The position numbers and the translations under genes are program-made. From an uncultured Tropicimonas sp. (GTDB lineage Bacteria > Pseudomonadota > Alphaproteobacteria > Rhodobacterales > Rhodobacteraceae), in assembly GCA_947497945.1 (NCBI GenBank), contig CANMIP010000004.1, positions 186,001 through 250,000 on the forward strand: 64,000 nucleotides of DNA, read 5' to 3'. Shown here piece after piece: positions 1 to 8,135 of this stretch. The notes under the pieces are model-generated. The model was not told the origin of the DNA. It ran no database searches and was given only the letters and a program-made list of their open reading frames with translations. Each line of letters opens with the position of its first letter. Position 1 is the stretch's first letter.

Positions 1-10
1 ACGGCGCGGG

Positions 11-41
11 GAGCTGCCCCGGCAAGAAACCGGGACAGCTC
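11..41 (-). terminator. Stem-loop after binding-protein gene
   Basis: GAGCTG and CCCGG pair with CCGGG and CAGCTC around a short A-rich loop. The hairpin starts 9 bases past the stop codon of the minus-strand binding-protein gene and no T-run follows. In ABC importer operons such hairpins between the binding-protein gene and the permease genes usually protect the upstream mRNA, so binding protein is made in excess. That role is inferred. Confidence 0.45.
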
Positions 42-49
42 GAAGCAGT

Positions 50-1123
50 TTACTGGGCAAGCCAGGCGTTGAAGCGCTCGCTCAGCTCGGTGTTGTAGTC
101 GACCCAGAACTCGTAATCCGTGGTCAGGGCGCCTTCGAGGTTCTCAGGCGAGGTCGGCATATGCGGGCCCATCTCGGTCTTGCCGTCCTGGTAGAGGCCG
201 ACGAAGGGCGCGGAGGATTTCCGGGCCGGACCGTAGGAGATCCACTTGGCCTGCTCGGCGAGTTGCTCGGTCTCGGTCGCGAAGACCAGGAATTCCAGTG
301 CGCGCTCGAGATTCGGTGCGCCTTTCGGAATGGCATAGCCGTCGTAATCCATGACCTGCCCGTCATAGACCATGACGAAGGGCTGGCCCTCGCCCACGGC
401 GGCGTTGAACAGGCGGCCGTTATAGGCGGTGGTCATGACGACCTCGCCATCGGCCAGGAGCTGCGGCGGCTGGGCGCCGGCTTCCCACCAGACAACGTTG
501 TCCTTGATCGTGTCGAGCTTCGCGAAGGCGCGGTCCACGCCCTCATCGGTTTCCAGCACCTCGTAGACATCCTCCGGCGCGACGCCATCGGCCATCAGCG
601 CCATTTCGAGCGTGGTCTTCGGCGCCTTGCGCATGCCGCGCTTGCCCGGGAACTTCTCCATGTCGAAGAGGTCGGCGATGGTCGAGGGCGCTTCGCCTTC
701 GAACTTGGTGGAGTCGTAGCCATAGAGCGTCGAGAAGACGATGGTCGTCACCAGGCAATCGGAGATGGCTCCGTCGAGGAAGTCCTCTTCGGCCGGGGTG
801 CCATCCGCGCCCGGGGGCAGGATCGACGGGTCGATTTCTTCCAGAAGGCCCTCGTCACACAGGCGCACGGCGTCCGGATATTCCACGTCGACCACGTCCA
901 CGGTCACGTTGCCGGCCTCGACCTGGGCCTTGATCGGGGTCGCCGGATTGTCGGCATCGACCGAGATCACCTTGACGCCGGTCTTCTCGGTGAAGGGCTT
1001 GTGGTAGCCTTCGATCTGGGACTTGGCATAGGCGCCACCCCAGGACATGACGGTGATCTCTTCGGCGCCCGCCGCGAAGGCGAAGCCGGTGAGGGCCGTG
1101 GTGAGGATGAGTGTCTTTTTCAT
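50..1123 (-). CDS. ABC transporter substrate-binding protein, spermidine/putrescine (PotD) type
   Basis: This is a 357-residue periplasmic solute receptor. It opens with MKK, a hydrophobic segment and a likely signal-peptidase site near residue 20 (AFAAGA/EE), followed at once by the ITVMSWGGAY strand typical of PotD-like type 2 periplasmic proteins. An upstream in-frame extension to 1297 lacks signal-peptide character, and the chosen ATG has a GGGAG ribosome site, so I start at 1123. It lies 68 bases downstream of the matching ATPase gene on the same strand; permease genes are expected beyond the left edge. The ligand could be a polyamine or another small cation and cannot be fixed from sequence alone. 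Confidence 0.88.
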   Translation of the reverse strand: MKKTLILTTALTGFAFAAGAEEITVMSWGGAYAKSQIEGYHKPFTEKTGVKVISVDADNPATPIKAQVEAGNVTVDVVDVEYPDAVRLCDEGLLEEIDPSILPPGADGTPAEEDFLDGAISDCLVTTIVFSTLYGYDSTKFEGEAPSTIADLFDMEKFPGKRGMRKAPKTTLEMALMADGVAPEDVYEVLETDEGVDRAFAKLDTIKDNVVWWEAGAQPPQLLADGEVVMTTAYNGRLFNAAVGEGQPFVMVYDGQVMDYDGYAIPKGAPNLERALEFLVFATETEQLAEQAKWISYGPARKSSAPFVGLYQDGKTEMGPHMPTSPENLEGALTTDYEFWVDYNTELSERFNAWLAQ

Positions 1124-1191
1124 GGTTGTCTCCCTGTCGGACACTGCGGTTTTGCCGCGCGGTTGATCCACGCGTGCGGGTCTAGTTCTGA

Positions 1192-2310
1192 TCAGATCGC
1201 GCGGTCGTCTTCGAGCGCGCGCGCATCCTGCATATGCCAGGAAATCGGCAGTTTCTGGCCGGGCTCCAGCCGCGGCTGGCCCATCATGTTGCGGCATTTC
1301 ATGACGAAATCATCATGGCCGGCGACGCGCATGCGGGTTCGGAACGTGTCGCCCATATAGATGAATTCCAGCACCTCGGCCTCGATCGTATGCGCGCCAG
1401 GATCGAAGAACTCGGGCTTGAACTCGACCCGTTCGGGGCGGATCGAGACAAGCGTGTCCTGCCCCGGCTTGGTCACGTTCACCGGCGTTGCATCGATCAG
1501 CTCGCCGGTCTTCAGCCGCACCAGCGCCTTGTCGTCATGGATCTCCTCGATCCGGCCTTCCAGCTTGTTGTTCTCGCCGATGAAGCCGGCAACGAAAGCG
1601 TTCTGGGGCCGTTCGTACAACTCGTCGGGCGGGGCCAGCTGCTGGATCCGGCCATCGTCGAATACCGCGACCCGGTCCGACATGGTCAGGGCTTCGGACT
1701 GGTCATGCGTCACGTAGACAACGGTGATGCCGAGGCGGTCATGCAGCGCCTTGATCTCGAATTGCATATGCTCGCGCAGCTGCTTGTCGAGCGCACCCAG
1801 CGGCTCGTCCATCAGCACCAGCTCCGGCTCGAAGACCAGCGCGCGCGCCAAAGCGATCCGCTGCTTCTGGCCGCCCGAAAGCTGCGCCGGCCGGCGCGCC
1901 CCGAAGCTGCCCATCTGCACCATGTCCAGCGCCCGCAGGACATTCGCCTCGCGCTCCGACTTGCCCATGCCTCGCACTTCCAGTGGGAAGGCGAGGTTTT
2001 CGGCCACGGTCATGTGCGGGAACAGGGCGTAGTTCTGGAACACCATGCCGATCCCGCGCTTGTGCGGCGGGATATTGTTGATCGGGTGGTGATCCAGCAG
2101 GATTTCGCCATGCGTGGCGGTCTCGAACCCCGCCAGCATCATCAGGCAGGTCGTCTTGCCGGACCCTGACGGGCCGAGCATCGTCAGAAACTCGCCCTTC
2201 GGCATCTTAAGATTAAGATCTTTCACGACCAGCGTTTCGCCGTCGTAGCTCTTCTGAACGCTGCGGAACTCCACGAAGGGCGCAGCGTTTGTCCCTGCTG
2301 TCTCGGTCAA
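1192..2310 (-). CDS. ABC transporter ATP-binding protein, PotA-like
   Basis: This is the energising subunit of the polyamine-type importer. From the TTG start it has 372 residues: Walker A GPSGSGKTT near residues 46-54, a Q-loop, the signature LSGGQKQR, Walker B followed by DEPLGALD, an H-loop (VTHDQ), then a C-terminal TOBE-like region with the IRPE motif seen in PotA, FbpC and UgpC. TTG at 2310 has AGGAG five bases upstream; a GTG at 2358 in the same frame would add 16 unconserved residues behind a poor ribosome site. The gene order ATPase, binding protein, then presumably permeases suggests one operon. Confidence 0.88.
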   Translation of the reverse strand: MTETAGTNAAPFVEFRSVQKSYDGETLVVKDLNLKMPKGEFLTMLGPSGSGKTTCLMMLAGFETATHGEILLDHHPINNIPPHKRGIGMVFQNYALFPHMTVAENLAFPLEVRGMGKSEREANVLRALDMVQMGSFGARRPAQLSGGQKQRIALARALVFEPELVLMDEPLGALDKQLREHMQFEIKALHDRLGITVVYVTHDQSEALTMSDRVAVFDDGRIQQLAPPDELYERPQNAFVAGFIGENNKLEGRIEEIHDDKALVRLKTGELIDATPVNVTKPGQDTLVSIRPERVEFKPEFFDPGAHTIEAEVLEFIYMGDTFRTRMRVAGHDDFVMKCRNMMGQPRLEPGQKLPISWHMQDARALEDDRAI

Positions 2311-2503
2311 GGCAGCTCCTGTTGGTCTGATTGATGCGTGTTCTTGTTCGCGTCGCACCTGTTACCGGGACTAAAACAACAGGATTCGAGCTTGGCAATG
2401 GGGTTGCCACTGTGATCTGCCATCAAAATCATCAACTGCCCGCTGATTTTGCACCTTCCGCCGGGGAGCTGCACAGCAATAAAGCGAAGTGAATCGAAGG
2501 GCT

Positions 2504-2529
2504 TTCAGGCAAGGCGAACCCTGCCTGAA
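2504..2529. other. Inverted repeat between two minus-strand operons
   Basis: TTCAGGCA and TGCCTGAA form an 8-bp stem around a 10-base loop. It lies 58 bases past the znuA stop codon and upstream of the PotA-like gene. It may end znuA transcription, but no T-run follows on the minus strand. The rest of 2311-2586 should carry the promoter of the polyamine transporter; I could not pick out convincing -35/-10 boxes. Confidence 0.35.
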
Positions 2530-2586
2530 GGTTTGTTCCGGAATTTCACGCCACCGCGAAATTTTCTACCGTTTCAAGCAACTGCC

Positions 2587-3591
2587 CTAACGGCAGGCCA
2601 GAAAGGAATCAGCCAGATCGGAGAGCATCGCAGCGTAGAATCCGGGGCCGGGCTCAAGCGTCGTGCCCAGCGGATCGAGAATCGTGGTCGCCATTTCGGC
2701 CCCGCCGGCCAGGGTTTCGACCAGCGCCGGATCGAATTGCGGCTCGGCCGCGAGGCAAGTGACCCCCGCCTCCCGAACCATCGACCGCAGCTGAGAGATC
2801 CGGGCCGCGCCGGGATCGGTGGCATCGCCCAGCGAGATCGCGCCCATGGAGGGCAGCTCGAACGCCGTCTCGAAATACTGGTAGGCATCGTGGAAGACCA
2901 CGAAGCGCAGCCCGTGCAGCGGCTCCAGCCGGGCGGAGATATCCGCTTCCAACCGGGCAAGGTCCCCGCGCGCGGTCTTGGCATTGGCCGAATATGTCGC
3001 CGCATTGTCCGGATCCGCCTCCGACAGCGCCTGCGCGATCGCGCTCACCCATGCGGCGGCGTTGCCGGGGTCCAGCCAGGCATGTGGGTCGATGCCGTCA
3101 TGGGCGTGGTCCGCGTGGTCTTCAGTGTCGGCATGATCATTGTGCTCGGCATGGTCCTCATGGTCGTCACCCTCGTCGTGATCGTCACCCTCGTCGTGCT
3201 CTTCATGGTCTTCACTCGGCAAGCCCGCCTCGAAGACGGCGCTTTCCCGGAAAGGCAGCGCCCGCCCGCCCGGCGCCTCCAGCAACGCGACGTTCCCTGC
3301 GTCTCCGGCTAGCGTCTCCAGCGTGCTCTCCATCCAGGGCGCCAGCTCCGGACCGACCCAGAACACAATGTCGGCCCGCGCGAGCGCCCGCGCCTGGGAC
3401 GGACGCAACGAATAGCCATGCGGCGAAACACCCGGCGGCAGGAGCATGTCCGGTTCCCCCAGATCCCCCATGACCTGCGACACCAGCGAATGCACCGGCG
3501 CAAAATCCGTCACAACCTGCGGCACCTCTGCCCATGCCGGCGCCGAGAACGCGATTGCGGCCACGATCCCGCAGGGTATAGCTTTTTTCAT
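2587..3591 (-). CDS. znuA: Zinc ABC transporter substrate-binding protein ZnuA
   Basis: This is the periplasmic high-affinity Zn2+ receptor (cluster A-I solute-binding protein), 334 residues. A signal peptide ends near residue 21 (APAWA/EV). Expected metal ligands are visible: H58 in SPHGY, H170 in DPHAWLDP, and a later His in FHDAYQYF. Between them, about residues 126-165, lies the His/Asp/Glu-rich loop typical of ZnuA. The ATG at 3591 has AAGGA upstream; an earlier in-frame start at 3633 would precede the signal peptide and overlap the Zur box. It is divergent from zur-znuC-znuB, giving a complete zinc-uptake locus, and should be repressed by Zur when zinc is plentiful. Confidence 0.95.
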   Translation of the reverse strand: MKKAIPCGIVAAIAFSAPAWAEVPQVVTDFAPVHSLVSQVMGDLGEPDMLLPPGVSPHGYSLRPSQARALARADIVFWVGPELAPWMESTLETLAGDAGNVALLEAPGGRALPFRESAVFEAGLPSEDHEEHDEGDDHDEGDDHEDHAEHNDHADTEDHADHAHDGIDPHAWLDPGNAAAWVSAIAQALSEADPDNAATYSANAKTARGDLARLEADISARLEPLHGLRFVVFHDAYQYFETAFELPSMGAISLGDATDPGAARISQLRSMVREAGVTCLAAEPQFDPALVETLAGGAEMATTILDPLGTTLEPGPGFYAAMLSDLADSFLACR

Positions 3592-3633
3592 CCGACCGTC
3601 CTTCCAAATCCGACGCCGTTGCTGTAAATGCAA

Positions 3634-3643
3634 TGTTATAACA
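3634..3643. promoter_or_regulatory. Putative Zur operator between znuA and zur
   Basis: The perfect palindrome TGTTATAACA sits centrally in the 75-base gap between the divergent znuA and zur starts. It matches the core of alphaproteobacterial Zur boxes as I know them (ATGTTATAACAT-like). A single site here could repress both directions, and the TATAAC within it could double as a -10 box. Confidence 0.75.
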
Positions 3644-3666
3644 ATTCAAGTGGAAACGGAGAGACC

Positions 3667-4170
3667 ATGCCCTCCCCCGCGCCCGACCCTGAAACACTCG
3701 GCTTTTCCCGCCACGATCACGCCCATTGCGTTGCCGAAGCGCTTGCCGCCGCGGAGTCCCATTGCGCCGCGACCGGGCTGCGCTTCACCACCGTGCGCCG
3801 GCGCGCGCTGGAGATCCTGCTGGAAGAACACAAGGCCATGGGCGCCTATGAAGTCCTCGAGCGGCTGCAACGCGAAGGGCTCGGCGCCCAGCCGCCGGCG
3901 GCCTATCGTGCGCTCGACTTTCTCGTTGCCAACGGTTTCGCGCACCGGATCGAACGGCTGAACGCCTTTATCGCCTGCGCCCATCCCGGCGCCGACCACG
4001 TCCCCGCCTTCCTGATCTGCCGCGACTGCAACCGCGTCGCCGAGTCGCTGTCGCTGCCGAGCGCCCTTGTCGTCGAGGCAACCGCCGGCAGCTCCGGTTT
4101 CAAGATCGAACGGATCCTCGTGGAGGCCCTGGGTCTGTGCGGCCCCTGCCAGCAGAAAGCAGATTCATGA
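3667..4170 (+). CDS. zur: Zinc uptake regulator Zur (Fur family)
   Basis: This is a zinc-responsive repressor of 167 residues. It has the Fur-family winged helix (LRFTTVRRRALEILLEE, then the MGAYEVLERL region) and two Cys pairs near the C-terminus, CRDC and CGPC, which in Fur proteins form the structural zinc site. The start at MPSPAP has GGAGA upstream; translation from 3628 would run through the operator. Its stop overlaps the znuC start by ATGA, so repressor and transporter ATPase are translationally coupled. Predicted target: the palindrome just upstream, giving autoregulation and control of znuA. Confidence 0.93.
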   Translation: MPSPAPDPETLGFSRHDHAHCVAEALAAAESHCAATGLRFTTVRRRALEILLEEHKAMGAYEVLERLQREGLGAQPPAAYRALDFLVANGFAHRIERLNAFIACAHPGADHVPAFLICRDCNRVAESLSLPSALVVEATAGSSGFKIERILVEALGLCGPCQQKADS

Positions 4171-4931
4171 ACGGGCATGTCCTGATCGCCGCAGAGGGGC
4201 TCGAGGTCCGTCGTGGCAGCCATATCGCGTTGCGCGACGTGGACCTTTCGATCTCCCGCGGCGAGATCGTCACCATTGTCGGCCCCAACGGCTCCGGCAA
4301 GTCCACCCTTCTGCGCACGCTGATCGGCGCCATCACCCCCAGCGCCGGACGGATCCGCCGCGCCGAGGGGCTGCGTATCGGCTATGTCCCGCAGAGCCTG
4401 CATATCGAGCCGGGCCTGCCGATGACCGTTGCCCGTTTCCTCAACCTCCCGGTCCGGCACAGCAAGACCCGCATGCAGGACGCGCTGCACCGCGCCGGGT
4501 TGCCGGATCTGGAAAAGCGCCAGATGTCGTCCCTCTCCGGCGGTCAGTTCCAACGCGTGCTGCTGGCCCGCGCCCTGCTCGACCAGCCCGATATCCTGAT
4601 GCTCGACGAACCGACACAAGGGCTCGACCAGCGTGGTTCGGCCGATTTCTACCGCCAGATCGAGGAGGTCCGGCAGACGCTCGGCTGCGCCGTGCTCATG
4701 GTCAGCCACGAGTTGCATGTCGTCATGAGCGCCTCGGACCGGGTGATCTGTCTCAACGGCCATGTCTGCTGCTCGGGAACCCCGCAGGTCGTCGCCACCG
4801 CGCCGGAATACCGTGCGCTGTTCGGCTATGGCACCAAGGGCGCGCTGGCGCTCTACCGCCACACCCATGATCATGGGCATGACCACGACCATCCCGCGCC
4901 GGATCACCACGAAGAGGAATCTGCACTCTGA
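4167..4931 (+). CDS. znuC: Zinc ABC transporter ATP-binding protein ZnuC
   Basis: This is the cytoplasmic ATPase of the zinc importer, 254 residues. It has Walker A GPNGSGKST, the signature LSGGQFQR, Walker B LMLDEPTQGLD and the H-loop SHELH. The C-terminus ends in a His/Asp-rich tail (from about residue 233), a frequent addition in ZnuC that may buffer metal. The start is the ATG overlapping the zur stop; an upstream in-frame start inside zur is rejected because the family begins near MNGHVLI. Its stop codon shares a base with the znuB ATG. Confidence 0.94.
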   Translation: MNGHVLIAAEGLEVRRGSHIALRDVDLSISRGEIVTIVGPNGSGKSTLLRTLIGAITPSAGRIRRAEGLRIGYVPQSLHIEPGLPMTVARFLNLPVRHSKTRMQDALHRAGLPDLEKRQMSSLSGGQFQRVLLARALLDQPDILMLDEPTQGLDQRGSADFYRQIEEVRQTLGCAVLMVSHELHVVMSASDRVICLNGHVCCSGTPQVVATAPEYRALFGYGTKGALALYRHTHDHGHDHDHPAPDHHEEESAL

Positions 4932-5722
4932 TGCTCGATGATTTCATGATCCGCGCAGCGCTGGCAGGGATCGGAACGGCGCTTGCGGCCGCTCCGCTCG
5001 GCTGCTTCGTTGTCTGGCGCCGCATGGCCTATTTCGGCGATGCGACCGCACATGCCGCCATCCTCGGCGTCGCCCTCGCCCTCGCCCTGGAGGTCCCCAT
5101 CATCGGCGGCGTGGTTGTCACGGCGCTCACCATGGGCCTTACCGTCTCCGCGCTGTCCGGACGCGGTTTTGCCACGGACACCCTGCTGGGCGTGCTCGCC
5201 CATTCCGCGCTTGCCATTGGCCTCGTCGCGGTCTCCTTCCTGAGCGGCGTCCGCGTCGACCTCATGAGCTATCTCTTTGGCGATATCCTGGCTGTCAGCA
5301 TGGCCGACCTCGCCGTCATATGGTCCGGCGCCGCGATAATCCTCGCGCTGGTCGCGCTGCGCTGGTCGGCGCTGCTGACCTCCACGCTCAGCCCCGACCT
5401 CGCCCGCGCCAGCGGCATCGACTCCCGGCGCGAACAGATGATCCTGACCCTCGCCCTGGCGCTCACCATCGCCATCGCCATCAAGGTCGTCGGAGCCCTG
5501 CTGATCTCGGCTCTGCTCCTCATCCCCGCCGCCACCGCTCGTTCCCTCGCCCGCACGCCGGAAACCATGGCGCTTCTCGCCGCGTTGCTGGGAAGTGCCG
5601 CGGCCCTTGGCGGCCTTGGCCTTTCCTACTTGGCCGACACGCCAACCGGCCCCTCCATCGTCTGCGTGGCGACCGGCTTCTTTCTCATCTCGCTGCTGTT
5701 TCGGACTGGGGAGAACGGCTGA
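4931..5722 (+). CDS. znuB: Zinc ABC transporter permease ZnuB
   Basis: This is the integral membrane subunit of the ZnuABC importer, 263 residues, with about seven to eight hydrophobic segments, as usual for the ABC-3 permease family. The stretch YFGDATAHAAILG near residues 35-47 corresponds to the conserved family signature around the first cytoplasmic loop. It is the last gene of zur-znuC-znuB and converges on the HD-hydrolase gene, with 31 bases between the stop codons. Confidence 0.94.
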   Translation: MLDDFMIRAALAGIGTALAAAPLGCFVVWRRMAYFGDATAHAAILGVALALALEVPIIGGVVVTALTMGLTVSALSGRGFATDTLLGVLAHSALAIGLVAVSFLSGVRVDLMSYLFGDILAVSMADLAVIWSGAAIILALVALRWSALLTSTLSPDLARASGIDSRREQMILTLALALTIAIAIKVVGALLISALLLIPAATARSLARTPETMALLAALLGSAAALGGLGLSYLADTPTGPSIVCVATGFFLISLLFRTGENG

Positions 5723-5753
5723 ACCCGCCCGCCAATCCCGCTTCCAGCAGGCC

Positions 5754-6653
5754 TCAATCCGTGTCGTCCGCATAGACCCGGATATAGCGGCCACCAACCT
5801 CGATCCCGACGAATTCCTGCTCGAAGGCAAGGCAGAGCCGTTGCCCGAAGGCGACCACCGCATCGCTGTCATCGGTGCGGATCCGGGCCAGGAGGATCTT
5901 GCGCAGCTTGCCGTCGAAGGTCGCATGCGCCTCGTGAATCGCAGCCGAGGGAAAGAAGATCGCGGCCTCTTGCGCCAGCTTCTGGATATCGGCTCCGGTC
6001 AGCCAGCGCAGCTGCGTGTTGGGCAGGTAGACGAGGTGGACATGCTGCCCCATTTCCACCTCCAGGTGCCGCAGCGCCTCTTCGCGCCCGTCGATATTCA
6101 TCGGCCGGTCGCCCCGCACCGCCGCCTCGACCTCCGCCACCGCCTCGTCGAACAGCGCTTCCAGCGCCGCGTTCGCACCGCGCCCGGCATCGACGAGCTG
6201 TCGACAGGCCTCGAGATAGTTCAGCTTGCGCTCGATATCCCAGCCCGCCGGGGCCGAGAGCACCAGCGAGCGCAGGTTCGAGACCACGTCGGCGATCTTC
6301 ACCACCCGGGAATCCGCAGGCTTGTCCGCCATCGTCGCGATCCGCCGGGCGCGGCGCTCGGGCTTGGTCAGCGTCATGTCATCGGTGTTCTCGACCACGA
6401 TCCGCGCCACCCGCGTGCCGAACCGGGCCTCGATTTCCTCCGCCGTCGCGCCTGCATCCTCGATCGCGTCATGCAGGAGCGCCGCCACCAGGATCTCCGC
6501 ATCCTGCCCGTCCGTCACCCGCGCCACGAGTTCCATCACCTCGATCAGGTGATTGACATAAGGTTCCTGCGCCGCCCCCTTGCGCCGCTGGTTGCGGTGC
6601 ATTTCCGCGGCATAGTTCAGGGCGCGGGCGAGGGTCAGTGTATCGTCGGACAT
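5754..6653 (-). CDS. HD-domain phosphohydrolase, SpoT/MESH1-like
   Basis: This 299-residue protein has an N-terminal HD domain in the RelA/SpoT hydrolase style: an early Tyr-x-x-His segment (PYVNHLIEVMEL), then AALLHDAIED with the HD pair, then ARFGTRVARIVVENTDD and a later VKIADVVSNL. In family members these residues bind Mn2+ and hydrolyse the 3'-pyrophosphate of (p)ppGpp. No synthetase, TGS or ACT domain is present, so it resembles a small alarmone hydrolase; the real substrate is unproven. Residues about 190-299 form a second region that I do not recognise. It is followed on the opposite strand by znuB and preceded by mgtE. Confidence 0.75.
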   Translation of the reverse strand: MSDDTLTLARALNYAAEMHRNQRRKGAAQEPYVNHLIEVMELVARVTDGQDAEILVAALLHDAIEDAGATAEEIEARFGTRVARIVVENTDDMTLTKPERRARRIATMADKPADSRVVKIADVVSNLRSLVLSAPAGWDIERKLNYLEACRQLVDAGRGANAALEALFDEAVAEVEAAVRGDRPMNIDGREEALRHLEVEMGQHVHLVYLPNTQLRWLTGADIQKLAQEAAIFFPSAAIHEAHATFDGKLRKILLARIRTDDSDAVVAFGQRLCLAFEQEFVGIEVGGRYIRVYADDTD

Positions 6654-6669
6654 GGAATCGAACCGGGGC

Positions 6670-8076
6670 TCAGAGATAGAAGATGGACGCGATGGTGAAG
6701 AAGATCAGAACGCCGAACACGTCGTTTGCAGTGGTTATGAAGATGCCCGTCGCCACTGCCGGATCCAGCTTCAAAGCCCGGAGCGCAAAGGGGATCAACG
6801 CGCCGAACGTGCCGGCAATGATGGTGACAAGGGTCATCGAGATCAGGCAGGTCAGCGACAGATTCGCTGCGTTCTCGATATCGACGAAGCGCGCCGCCAG
6901 CAACACGAGAAGCGCGACAACGCCGCCGACAACCACGCCGTTGATCATCGAGGCCAGCAGTTCCCGCCCCAGCCGGGGAAGGAAATCGCCGCGCCAGGTC
7001 ACGCCATGGCCGAGCGCCTGGATCGACATTGTCGAGGCCTGGATGCCGACATTGCCCGCCGTCGCCATGACCACCGGGATGAAACTTGCCAGGATCGCTG
7101 CTTGGGTCAGGGCCTCCTCGTAGGAGCCGATCACCGAGGCCGCGATGGAGGCGCCCACCAGCCCGCCGAGAATCCAGGGCAGGCGGCGGGTGACGATCCG
7201 GACCGGGCCATCGAACTCGGTCGCGTCCGGATGCACGCCCCCCATCAGCAGCATGTCCTCCTCGACCTCCTCGGAGGCGATCTGGCGCAGCTCGTCCTGG
7301 GTGATCAGACCGACCAGCCGCCCCTTGGCATCGACCACGCCGATGGACCGGATCCGCCGCTTCCTGGCCAGTTTCAGCACATCCTCCTGGTCCGCATCGG
7401 CGGCCACGACCACCGCGTCACCGCCCATGATCTCGGAGACACAGGTATCGTCCGAATGCATCAGCAGGTCGCGTCGGCGCACCTCTCCCTTCACCCGGCG
7501 ATGCTCGTCGACGACATAGACCCGCTCCAGCCGCTCGATATCCCTGGCATGGGCCCGGATCTCGGCGATGACATCGCCCACGGTGCTGTCGATGCGCGCC
7601 GTGATCACCCCGCGCCGCATATGCGCGGCGGCATGGTCCTCGTCCACTTCGAGCGCCACGCGCAGGGCCGTCTCATGCGGGTGGCCGGCGAGCACCTCTA
7701 GCGCGAATTCATGTGGCAACTCGTCGAGAATCGGGAAGGCCTCGTCCGGCTCCATGTCTTCGGTCAGCTTGCGGAAGGTCGAGCGGGTTTCTTCCTCGGC
7801 CAGGACGGCGTGCAGGCGCGGGTCCAGCTCCGCCAGAACCTTGATTCCGGCCTCGTCCGGCATCCATTTCAGCAGCTTGCGCGCGTATTTCGAACGCATA
7901 TGGACGAAGAGCGACAGGATGTCGGAAGGTGTCCAGTGTCGGATGATCGCCAGCACCTTGCGCCGCTCATCCGCCTTGATGAGCTTCTCGACCTGCTTCA
8001 CCGCCGCCTTGTTGGCCGCCGCCGCGTCTTCGCTGCCAGAGGAATCCCAGCTCGGAATTGCACCGGTTTCGCTCAT
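6670..8076 (-). CDS. mgtE: Magnesium channel/transporter MgtE
   Basis: This 468-residue inner-membrane Mg2+ channel has the family's three parts. An N-terminal helical MgtE_N domain covers about residues 30-140. A pair of CBS domains covers about 140-265 (RRGVITARIDSTVGDVIAEIR; DDTCVSEIMGGDAVVV). Five hydrophobic segments follow from about residue 295 to the end, including the conserved PVVMATAGNVGIQAST pore stretch. It lies 16 bases upstream of the HD-hydrolase gene on the same strand and 59 bases downstream of nadE, so co-transcription is possible. Confidence 0.93.
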   Translation of the reverse strand: MSETGAIPSWDSSGSEDAAAANKAAVKQVEKLIKADERRKVLAIIRHWTPSDILSLFVHMRSKYARKLLKWMPDEAGIKVLAELDPRLHAVLAEEETRSTFRKLTEDMEPDEAFPILDELPHEFALEVLAGHPHETALRVALEVDEDHAAAHMRRGVITARIDSTVGDVIAEIRAHARDIERLERVYVVDEHRRVKGEVRRRDLLMHSDDTCVSEIMGGDAVVVAADADQEDVLKLARKRRIRSIGVVDAKGRLVGLITQDELRQIASEEVEEDMLLMGGVHPDATEFDGPVRIVTRRLPWILGGLVGASIAASVIGSYEEALTQAAILASFIPVVMATAGNVGIQASTMSIQALGHGVTWRGDFLPRLGRELLASMINGVVVGGVVALLVLLAARFVDIENAANLSLTCLISMTLVTIIAGTFGALIPFALRALKLDPAVATGIFITTANDVFGVLIFFTIASIFYL

Positions 8077-8135
8077 CTCGCCCTCCGGAAACTGTCCCCC
8101 GGCCCTGGCAGGCCGGGGTCACACCTGCATGAGGT

